From positions 1 through 64,000 of the forward strand of contig NZ_CYGY02000015.1 of the NCBI RefSeq assembly GCF_900007165.1: a stretch of DNA of 64,000 bases. The letters run 5' to 3'. How positions within the stretch are numbered: position 1 is the stretch's first letter; the number at the start of each line of letters is the position of its first letter. This DNA comes from Paraburkholderia piptadeniae (GTDB lineage Bacteria > Pseudomonadota > Gammaproteobacteria > Burkholderiales > Burkholderiaceae). Shown here in pieces: positions 57,397 through 64,000 of this stretch. Below the pieces are notes generated by a model. That model worked only from the letters and a program-made list of their open reading frames with translations, did not search any database and was not told the DNA's origin. Made by a program: the position numbers and the translations under genes.

Positions 57397-59145
57397 TTGT
57401 CCTCGAATCGCAAGAAACCGGAAGAGTTGCGCAGCTACCGCTGGTACGGCGTCAACGATCTCCGTTCGTTCGGCCATCGCTCGCGCACCGCGCAGATGGG
57501 CTATCACTCGTCCGATTACATGGGCAAGCCGGTGATCGCCGTCGTCAACACGTGGAGCGAGATCAACTCGTGCCATACGCACTTCAAGCAGCGCGTCGAG
57601 GAAGTGAAGCGCGGCATCTGGCAGGCGGGCGGCTTTCCCGTCGAGATGCCCGTGATGACGCTCGCCGAGCCGTTCCAGAAGCCGACCACGATGCTCTACC
57701 GCAACTTCCTCGCGATGGAGACGGAAGAGCTGCTCAAGTCGTATCCGTTCGACGGCTGCGTGCTGATGGGCGGCTGCGACAAGACCACGCCCGGCCTGCT
57801 GATGGGCGCGATCAGCATGGACCTGCCCGCGATCTATCTGCCCGCCGGTCCGATGCTGCGCGGCAACTGGAACGGCCGCACGCTCGGCAGTGGCTCGGAC
57901 ACGTGGAAGTACTGGGCCGAGCTGCGCGCGGGCAAGATCACCGAGGACGAATGGAAGGGCATCGAGAGCGGCATCGCGCGCTCGCCGGGCCACTGCATGA
58001 CGATGGGCACGGCATCGACGATGACGAGCGCGACGGAATCGCTTGGCCTGACGCTGCCGGGCTTCTCGTCGATTCCCGCAGCGGACTCGCGGCACGCGCA
58101 ATACGCGTCGCTGACGGGCCAGCGCATCGTCGAGATGGTGTGGACCGATCAGAAGCCGTCGGACATTCTCACCGCGAAGTCCTTCGATAACGCCGTCACG
58201 ACGGTGCTCGCGATGTCGGGTTCGACGAATGCGATCGTGCACCTCGTGGCCGTCGCGCGCCGCGCGGGCATCGATCTGACGACGGCGCGCTTCGACGAAC
58301 TCGCGCGCGTGACGCCCGTGCTCGGCAATATCCGTCCCGCCGGCCAGTATCTGATGGAGGACTTCTATTACGCGGGCGGCCTGCGCGCATTGCTCGTGGA
58401 ACTGGGCGAACTGATCGACGGCACGCAGATGACCGTCAACGGAAAGACGCTCGGCGAGAACATCGCGGGCGCGGAGATCTTCAACGACGACGTGATCCGC
58501 AAGCGCGGCAATCCCCTCGTCGAGCGCGACGGCCTCGCCGTGCTGACGGGCAATCTCGCGCCGGACGGCGCCGTGATCAAGCCCGCCGCGATGGAGCAGC
58601 ATCTGCTGAAGCACCGTGGCCCCGCCGTCGTGTTCAAGGACTACAAAGACATGGCCGCGCGCATCGACGACGAAGCGCTGGACGTGACGGCCGACTCGGT
58701 GATTGTGCTGCAGCATGCGGGTCCTGTCGGCGCGCCGGGCATGCCCGAATGGGGCCAGTTGCCGATCCCGCAAAAGCTGCTGAAAGAGGGCGTGCGCGAC
58801 ATGGTGCGCATCTCCGATGCGCGCATGAGCGGCACCAGCTACGGCGCATGCGTGCTGCACGTCGCGCCCGAATCGTTCGTCGGCGGGCCGCTCGCGCTCG
58901 TGAAGGACGGCGACATCATCGAACTCGATGTGGCCGCGCGGCGCCTGCATGTCGACGTCAGCGACGCGGAACTGGCGAAGCGCAGGCAAGCGTGGACGCC
59001 GCCGAAGCGTCCGTTCGAGCGCGGCTTCGGTGTGATGCATCAACTGCACGTCACGCAGGCGAACAAGGGTTGTGACTTCGACTTCCTCGAAGAAAAACTC
59101 GCGGCGTCGCCCGAAGCGAATCGCGACGAGCCGGAAATCCATTAA
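57397..59145 (+). CDS. IlvD/Edd family sugar-acid dehydratase
   Basis: A 582-aa Fe-S dehydratase that should convert an aldonate to a 2-keto-3-deoxy-aldonate. Cluster ligands are C59 (INSCHTHF), C127 (GGCDKTTPG) and C200 (PGHCMTMGTASTM). The start RKKPEELRSYRWYGVNDLRS fits the L-arabinonate/pentonate branch rather than IlvD (dihydroxyacid) or Edd. The best start is TTG at 57397, six bases after AAGGAG; the upstream ATG at 57343 adds 18 unlike residues and lies before operator O2. It begins the operon with RraA-like, MFS and LacI genes. Confidence 0.9.
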   Translation: MSSNRKKPEELRSYRWYGVNDLRSFGHRSRTAQMGYHSSDYMGKPVIAVVNTWSEINSCHTHFKQRVEEVKRGIWQAGGFPVEMPVMTLAEPFQKPTTMLYRNFLAMETEELLKSYPFDGCVLMGGCDKTTPGLLMGAISMDLPAIYLPAGPMLRGNWNGRTLGSGSDTWKYWAELRAGKITEDEWKGIESGIARSPGHCMTMGTASTMTSATESLGLTLPGFSSIPAADSRHAQYASLTGQRIVEMVWTDQKPSDILTAKSFDNAVTTVLAMSGSTNAIVHLVAVARRAGIDLTTARFDELARVTPVLGNIRPAGQYLMEDFYYAGGLRALLVELGELIDGTQMTVNGKTLGENIAGAEIFNDDVIRKRGNPLVERDGLAVLTGNLAPDGAVIKPAAMEQHLLKHRGPAVVFKDYKDMAARIDDEALDVTADSVIVLQHAGPVGAPGMPEWGQLPIPQKLLKEGVRDMVRISDARMSGTSYGACVLHVAPESFVGGPLALVKDGDIIELDVAARRLHVDVSDAELAKRRQAWTPPKRPFERGFGVMHQLHVTQANKGCDFDFLEEKLAASPEANRDEPEIH

Positions 59146-59172
59146 CGCACACTACGTCACAAGCCACCGAAA

Positions 59173-59910
59173 ATGACCGCATCCGAACAGCAGACCGTGA
59201 GCGCCGAAGCGCTCGAACAACTCCGCCACGTCAGCACGGCGACGCTCACCACGCAACTCTTCAAGCGCGGCCTGCGCAACGTGTTCCTGCAAGGCGTCGC
59301 GCCGCTCGCGAAGCCCGCGCCCGGCGCGCCGAATCTCGTTGGCCCCGCGTTCACGCTGCGCAATATTCCGGCGCGCGAAGACCTCGATCATGTCGGCGTG
59401 TTCCAGAACCCGGATCATCCACAGCGCAAGGCCGTCGAGACGGCGCCGCCCGGCAGCGTGCTCGTGCAGGACTGCCGCGGCGAGCGCTCGGTCGCATCCG
59501 TCGGCTCGATTCTCGCGTTGCGGCTCGCGAAGCGCGGCGTCGCGGGCATGGTGTCCGACGGTCCCGTGCGCGACAGCGGCTCGATTTCGGAACTCGGCCT
59601 GCCCATCTGGTGCGCGGGCGCGAGCGCGCCGCTGAATCTCGCGAAGCATCACGCCGTCGACATGAACGTGCCGATCGCGTGCGGCGACGTGCCCGTGTAT
59701 CCGGGCGATATCGTCGTCGCGGATGTCGATGGCGTCGTGATCGTGCCGCGCGAAATGGCCGAAGAAGTCGCGCGCGATGCGACCGAGCAGGAACGGCTCG
59801 AGGCGTTCATCACCGAGCGCATCGCGCAAGGCAATCCGCTGCGCGGCAACTATCCGCCGAACGACGAAACGCTTGCCGCGTACAACGCGTGGCGCGAAGC
59901 ACAGAAGTAG
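59173..59910 (+). CDS. RraA-like protein, possible sugar-acid aldolase
   Basis: A 245-aa member of the RraA/HMG-aldolase fold family. The ligand-binding motif is GVAGMVSDGPVRDSGSI with the conserved Arg-Asp, and VPVYPGDIVVADVDGVVIVP. True RraA inhibits RNase E, but relatives such as 4-hydroxy-4-methyl-2-oxoglutarate aldolase cleave 2-keto acids. It starts 27 bases after the dehydratase stop, so aldol cleavage of the dehydratase product is the natural guess. The name 'ribonuclease regulator' would probably be wrong here. Confidence 0.85.
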   Translation: MTASEQQTVSAEALEQLRHVSTATLTTQLFKRGLRNVFLQGVAPLAKPAPGAPNLVGPAFTLRNIPAREDLDHVGVFQNPDHPQRKAVETAPPGSVLVQDCRGERSVASVGSILALRLAKRGVAGMVSDGPVRDSGSISELGLPIWCAGASAPLNLAKHHAVDMNVPIACGDVPVYPGDIVVADVDGVVIVPREMAEEVARDATEQERLEAFITERIAQGNPLRGNYPPNDETLAAYNAWREAQK

Positions 59911-60011
59911 TGCGGCTGAAGCGAAGCGGCCGAAGCAAAGCGCCATCCGTCACGAACACAACTTGAACAACGAGCGAGGCCCGCGCGCAGGCAGCGGGCC
60001 CGGGAGACACC

Positions 60012-61337
60012 GTGAACACCATCACTTCAGCGATCGACGAATCGCGCCTCATCAACCGGCTCGGGCTGCGGCTCATGCCGTTGCTCGGCCTCCTGTATCT
60101 GGTCGCGTATATCGACCGCTCGAACATCAGCTTCGCGAAGCTGCAGATGCTCGGCAGTCTCGGGCTCTCCGAGGTGGCGTACGGACTCGGCGCATCGTTG
60201 TTCTTCATCGGCTATCTGATCTTCGAGGTGCCGAGCAACGTTATGCTTCACAAGTACGGCGCGCCGAAGTGGATGGCGCGCATCATGTTCACGTGGGGCG
60301 TCGTGACGATCCTGCTCGCGTTCACGAAGAACGCGACGATGTTCTACGTGCTGCGCTTTCTGCTGGGCGCGTCGGAGGCGGGGCTCTATCCGGGCGTGAT
60401 CTATTTTCTGACGCTGTGGTTTCCGCAACGGCATCGCGTGCGCATGCTCGGCTATTTCACGGTCGGCAGCAGCCTCGGCAACATGGTCGGCGCGCCGATC
60501 TGCGGATGGCTACTCGACAAGGGCGGCATCCTCGGCCTGCAAGGCTGGCAACTCGTGTTCGTTGTCACGGGCATTCCGTCCGTGCTGCTGACGTTTGTCG
60601 TGCTGTATCTGCTGCCCGCGTCGCCGCGTGAAGCGACGTTCCTCTCGGACGACGAGAAGGCATGGCTCGCGCGCACGCTCGAAACGGAAAGCGCGCAGGC
60701 CCGCAAGAACGCCGCGCGTCATGCATCGCTGCTGAGCGTGCTCGCCGAACCGCGCGTGATCGGCATGGCGCTCTACTACATGATGCTGTCGATCTCCGTG
60801 TACGGCGTCAGCTACTGGCTGCCGACGCTCGTCAAGGGCTTCGGCGTGAGCAACACGACAAACGGTTTCCTCAACATCATTCCGTGGCTGATGGCGACGA
60901 TCGTGCTCGCATGGCTGCCGTCGAAACTGCGCGCGGGCAATCGCGCGCTCATCGCGATGCTCGCGTCGGCGCTGCTCGGCATGGTGTTCTTCCTGTCGTC
61001 GGTGTTCATGCCGACCAATACGCTGCGCTTCATCGCGCTGTGCTTCGGCGCGCCGTGCATGTATCTGCTGATTCCATGCTTCTGGACGCTGCCACCGAAG
61101 TTCCTGTTCGGCGCGCGCGCCGCGGCAGGCATCGCGGCGATCAATTCGCTCGGCAATATCGGCGGCTTCATCGCGCAGAACCTCGTGCCGTTCGTCAAGC
61201 AGACGACGGGCAGCACGCAGGCGCCGATGCTGATTCCCGCGACCTGCATGCTGATCTTCGCGATCGTGACGAGCTTCGTTCTAAGGCGTAGCGGCAATGC
61301 GGCGCAAAACGTGGGCAGCGCGCCCGTGACGGAGTGA
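60012..61337 (+). CDS. MFS transporter, anion:cation symporter (ACS) type
   Basis: A 441-aa 12-helix major facilitator. It has LRLMPLLGLLYLVAYIDRSN at the first helix, EVPSNVMLHKYGAPKWMARI after helix 2, and LGASEAGLYPGVIYFLTLWF at helix 4, typical of ACS symporters for sugar acids (galactonate, tartrate, glucarate, phthalate). It should import the operon's substrate. GGGAGACACC precedes the GTG/ATG region at 60012. Confidence 0.9.
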   Translation: MNTITSAIDESRLINRLGLRLMPLLGLLYLVAYIDRSNISFAKLQMLGSLGLSEVAYGLGASLFFIGYLIFEVPSNVMLHKYGAPKWMARIMFTWGVVTILLAFTKNATMFYVLRFLLGASEAGLYPGVIYFLTLWFPQRHRVRMLGYFTVGSSLGNMVGAPICGWLLDKGGILGLQGWQLVFVVTGIPSVLLTFVVLYLLPASPREATFLSDDEKAWLARTLETESAQARKNAARHASLLSVLAEPRVIGMALYYMMLSISVYGVSYWLPTLVKGFGVSNTTNGFLNIIPWLMATIVLAWLPSKLRAGNRALIAMLASALLGMVFFLSSVFMPTNTLRFIALCFGAPCMYLLIPCFWTLPPKFLFGARAAAGIAAINSLGNIGGFIAQNLVPFVKQTTGSTQAPMLIPATCMLIFAIVTSFVLRRSGNAAQNVGSAPVTE

Positions 61338-61394
61338 GGCCGCATCGAGGCATTGGCTACAATAGCCGCGCAACATTTTCAGGTGCACACACTC

Positions 61395-62459
61395 ATGTCG
61401 ACCGCCAAGCCAACCGACGCATCGCTCGCGCTCAAGGACAGCGCCGCGCCCGCGCGCCGCACGCGCGGCGGTCCGAAGGGCCTGCGCATCACGGATGTCG
61501 CGGCGCAGGCGGGCGTGTCGCCGATCACGGTGTCGCGCGTGTTCAACAATCCGGCTTCCGTGGCACCCGAAACGCTCGAACGCGTGCGCCAGGTCGTGCA
61601 GAAGCTGGGCTACGTGCCGAACCGGCTCGCGGGTGGCCTGTCGTCGGCGCGCTCGCGGCTGATCGCGGCCATCGTGCCGACCATCGCGCACTCGCTGTTC
61701 TCCGAGACCATCCAGGTGTTCAGCGAGACGATGTCGCGCGCGGGCTATGAAGTGCTGCTCGCGCTCAGCGGCTATAGCGACACGAACGAAGAAAGCCTGC
61801 TCGATACCGTGCTGAGCCGCCGTCCCGAAGGCGTGCTGCTGACGGGCGTCGCGCACACGGATTCATTGCGCGAGCGCTTGCGCAACGTCGGCATTCCCGT
61901 CGTCGAGACGTGGGACATGACGGATACGCCGATCGACATGCTGGTGGGCTTCTCGCACTATCAGATCGGCGTAGCGGTGGCGGAGCGTTTTCTGTCGCGC
62001 GGCGTGAAGCGGCCCGCGCTGATGTCGGCGAGCGATGCGCGCGCGCTCGCGCGCCGCGCCGGGTTCCGCGACCGGCTCGCGAAAGTGGGGATGACGGACG
62101 TCGCCGAAGTGATCGTCGAGCCACCGAGCTCGCTGGCGACCGGCAAGGCAGCGCTGCCGCAACTGCTCGAGCGCGCGCCGCAAGTCGATGCCGTGTTTTG
62201 CGGCTCCGATCTGCTCGCGATCGGCGCGCTGGGCGCGGCCAAGCGCCTCGGCCTCGACGTGCCGTCGCGGCTTGCGATTTGCGGCTTCGGCGACCTTGAC
62301 TTCGCGTCGGAAACGTCGCCGCAACTGACGACGGTGCGCGTCGACGGCACGCGCATCGGCGTGAGCGCCGCGCGGTTTCTGCTCGACCGGCTGAATGGGG
62401 TGCATGAGCCCGCGTTCGTCGATGTGGGGTTTAGCGTGGTGGAGCGGGAATCGGCATAA
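61395..62459 (+). CDS. LacI family regulator of the sugar-acid operon
   Basis: A 354-aa repressor. The HTH is GLRITDVAAQAGVSPITVSR and hinge VPNRLAGGLSSARSRLI. The sugar-binding domain (LIAAIVPTIAHSLFSETIQV; GVAVAERFLSRGVKRPALMS; DAVFCGSDLLAIGALGAAKR) is GntR-like. It should bind the two matching sites at 57283 and 57372 and be released by a sugar acid or its keto derivative. It is the last gene of the cluster, 57 bases after the transporter. Confidence 0.9.
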   Translation: MSTAKPTDASLALKDSAAPARRTRGGPKGLRITDVAAQAGVSPITVSRVFNNPASVAPETLERVRQVVQKLGYVPNRLAGGLSSARSRLIAAIVPTIAHSLFSETIQVFSETMSRAGYEVLLALSGYSDTNEESLLDTVLSRRPEGVLLTGVAHTDSLRERLRNVGIPVVETWDMTDTPIDMLVGFSHYQIGVAVAERFLSRGVKRPALMSASDARALARRAGFRDRLAKVGMTDVAEVIVEPPSSLATGKAALPQLLERAPQVDAVFCGSDLLAIGALGAAKRLGLDVPSRLAICGFGDLDFASETSPQLTTVRVDGTRIGVSAARFLLDRLNGVHEPAFVDVGFSVVERESA

Positions 62460-62805
62460 GAGCCGACGTAAAGGGACGGATTCCCTGGTCCCGCAACTGC
62501 GGTGGTTGACTGTCGCCCTGACGATCTCCAACGGACAGAAGTCGTGCTGGCGCAACTCAAGGCCGTCATCTCCAATTCAGACGCTTGCGACGGTCTTTAA
62601 CCGTTACCGCGCGTTCCATCGCGCACGCGACAGTTTAGGATTTCTCTGACATCTCACCGCGCTTCTTCCCTTTAACATGCCGACCGGCGATTCGCGTCGA
62701 GCGTGACGAGTGCCTAAGCTCAGGGCGGTCTTGCTGGTGTCTCCCCGACACCAGACCGAAGCGATCCGCCAACTTTCCAGATAGACAACATCACAGGCCT
62801 CGATC
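62460..62805. other. 346-base gap with a leader hairpin at 62734
   Basis: CTGGTGTC (62734-62741) and GACACCAG (62747-62754) pair exactly around TCCCC, with an outer CGGT/ACCG extension. It lies 51 bases upstream of the following ATG and could be an attenuator, the end of the LacI transcript, or a leader structure. I see nothing else in this stretch. Confidence 0.35.
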
Positions 62806-63464
62806 ATGCCGACACATCGTTTTCCCATGGAACAAGGCGGTTCCGACCGTCTTGTCATCAAGACAGGTAACTTCAAATTCAACAAAGCTCATATCACGCT
62901 CGACGGACAATCCGTGCTCGCGGGCGTGACCTCCGAGCAGATGAAACAAGGCGTATCCGTTTCGTTGCCCGACGGCTCGCATCTGGCTATCAAGTTTGTT
63001 GGCAATGCCATTCTTGCTCAAGCAAGCGGTCTCGAAGTACTCCTCGACGGCAAGCCGCTGCCGGGCTCCATCGGCACGCCGGAACATGCCGTACTGACGG
63101 CGAAGAGCAGCGGCCAATTCCTGTACTTTCTCGCAGTCCTCAACTTCGTCGCCGGATTGGTTGCAACGTACTCGAGCAGCGACGGGCTCTTCGCCGCCAG
63201 CAACGCGTTGCCACTTTTCGCAAGTGCAACGTTGCTGGCCGTTTAGGCCTTTTCGTCCACTTCAAACTCTCGCTGATCGCATTGGCCGTCTCGATTGCTT
63301 TCATGATCGGCGATGCTGTCGTGACCGTCGCATCGCAGCTCGACGGCGGCACGCATTTCAATCCCGGGTTTCTCGTAATGCGTGCTCTTTTCGTGCTGAT
63401 CTTGATCGGCTATTTCCGCACGATTCGCCAATACAAACTGTCCGCGCGAACGGCGCAAGCATAA
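62806..63464 (+). pseudogene. Frameshifted membrane protein
   Basis: The first frame gives 146 aa: a beta-rich soluble part (SDRLVIKTGNFKFNKAHITL...) and two hydrophobic stretches, and then stops at 63246. The other frame continues without a gap with LGLFVHFKLSLIALAVSIAF then MIGDAVVTVASQLDGGTHFN, ending at 63464. Restoring one T in the GTTTA at 63241-63245 joins them into one protein of about 219 aa with roughly four membrane helices. I recognise no family. It is a recent frameshift, a sequencing slip or, less likely, programmed frameshifting. Confidence 0.7.
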
Positions 63465-63555
63465 CCAGGGGGCGTCGCGGGCCTGTCGGGTATTCGCGAA
63501 CGCCTGTCATCGTATGGTTCGCTCATCGGAGCGAGCAGAGCAGGAACGCAAAAAA

Positions 63556-64000
63556 ATGAATGCAATCGATAGACGTGTTATTGCTGGCGTGGCTGGCGTG
63601 GTCTGTTTCTTCGCAATTGCGGTTGTTGGCTCCAGGTTTTATCTGGAAAAGCGCGCAGTTGCACACGCACAGCAGGTAGCCGAACAACTCAGACGGGAAG
63701 CGGCCGCGAGACATCCTGACCAGCCGCTGTCGTTGGCGATGGCGAAGGATGCATCTGCCCAGATGAGCGCCGAACTGCGCAACGAGCCGGATGAGAAAAA
63801 GCGGCAGTTCCGTGCAGCGGCCGCGTTTTACGGGTTCTATGAAGCAAACACAATCGTGCGCGCAGAATACTGCCGCGAGCTAGGCGTAGACATTACCCCC
63901 TTCGTAAAAGCATTCGAAAGCAGGCACGTCGAATTGCTGCAGAAGGCGAAAAAGCTGTCTGCCGATTTTCCGACAACAGTAGAACACGCCATGGAGTTGA
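63556..64000 (+). CDS. Hypothetical protein, partial at the window edge
   Basis: Open from ATG 63556 to the end of the window without a stop (148 codons seen). The start is MNAIDRRVIAGVAGVVCFFA, a single N-terminal membrane anchor at about 7-28, followed by a charged helical domain (FYLEKRAVAHAQQVAEQLRRE; DEKKRQFRAAAAFYGFYEAN). A Cys lies in RAEYCRELGVD. GGAACGCA precedes the ATG. Probably an anchored periplasmic protein; no family recognised. GC content is lower than the window average. Confidence 0.6.
   Translation, partial: MNAIDRRVIAGVAGVVCFFAIAVVGSRFYLEKRAVAHAQQVAEQLRREAAARHPDQPLSLAMAKDASAQMSAELRNEPDEKKRQFRAAAAFYGFYEANTIVRAEYCRELGVDITPFVKAFESRHVELLQKAKKLSADFPTTVEHAMEL

Noticed and set aside
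57313-59142. 609-codon minus-strand frame opposite the dehydratase
   Set aside because: Composition shows a mirrored codon bias; the plus-strand product has all catalytic cysteines.

Overview
The window comes from a high-GC beta-proteobacterium of the Burkholderia sensu lato group; Paraburkholderia or Caballeronia is my best guess. The basis is GC-rich codon use and the mix of genes: benzoate dioxygenase genes with a BenM-type regulator, a lutACB-lldP lactate block, glgX next to glgA, and small proteins of a kind I associate with this group. It looks like ordinary chromosomal or chromid sequence of about 54 genes. I see no rRNA, tRNA, CRISPR array, phage or intact insertion sequence.

Layout. 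1-9 kb: a START-like protein, a large YbiO-like mechanosensitive channel, a NIPSNAP protein, a sigma-54 activator, a patatin-like lipase, an NTF2-like protein and a prolyl-4-hydroxylase-like dioxygenase. 9-17.4 kb: a divergent receiver/sensor-kinase pair, glycogen genes glgX and glgA facing each other, a SYLF lipoprotein and a second single-domain receiver. 17.7-26 kb: a double-domain Asp/Glu racemase-like protein, a diiron protein behind an alpha/beta-hydrolase-LuxR hybrid, an AI-2E-type membrane protein with an extra soluble tail, and a MocR regulator. 26-32.2 kb: a cupin/SDR pair and the benABCD operon with divergent benM. 32.6-41.7 kb: a lipoamide-dehydrogenase-like flavoprotein, an AraC regulator, glutaredoxin 3, a catalytically dead NlpD-like factor, YceH, a double-Mop molbindin, an EamA transporter and a berberine-bridge-type oxidase. 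42-46 kb: a Fur-box-preceded siderophore receptor with a PiuC-type dioxygenase, then two decayed remnants (EamA and LysR). 46-53.5 kb: lutA-lutC-lutB-lldP, lldR and a chemoreceptor. 53.6-62.5 kb: a LysR/SDR pair, a ZntB/CorA transporter, an EthD protein, and a sugar-acid operon (IlvD/Edd dehydratase, RraA-like protein, MFS transporter, LacI regulator). The right end holds a frameshifted membrane protein and a partial gene that runs off the window.

How the genes work together. The ben genes take benzoate to catechol; no catechol genes are in the window. The lut genes oxidise L-lactate imported by LldP under LldR control. An exact 11-bp FadR-type operator lies in front of lldR/lutA, and the same sequence inverted lies just past the end of lldR. 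The 57.3-62.5 kb operon should import a sugar acid, dehydrate it to a 2-keto-3-deoxy acid and, if the RraA-like protein is an aldolase, split it. Two matching LacI-type operators lie in front of it, one touching the ribosome binding site of an apparent TTG start.

The least explained pieces are the run of four inverted repeats at 32.4-32.6 kb, the 31-bp perfect inverted repeat at 9.7 kb, the twin 12-bp palindromes at 4.0-4.1 kb, the double racemase with a damaged N-terminal active site, and the RraA-containing catabolic operon.
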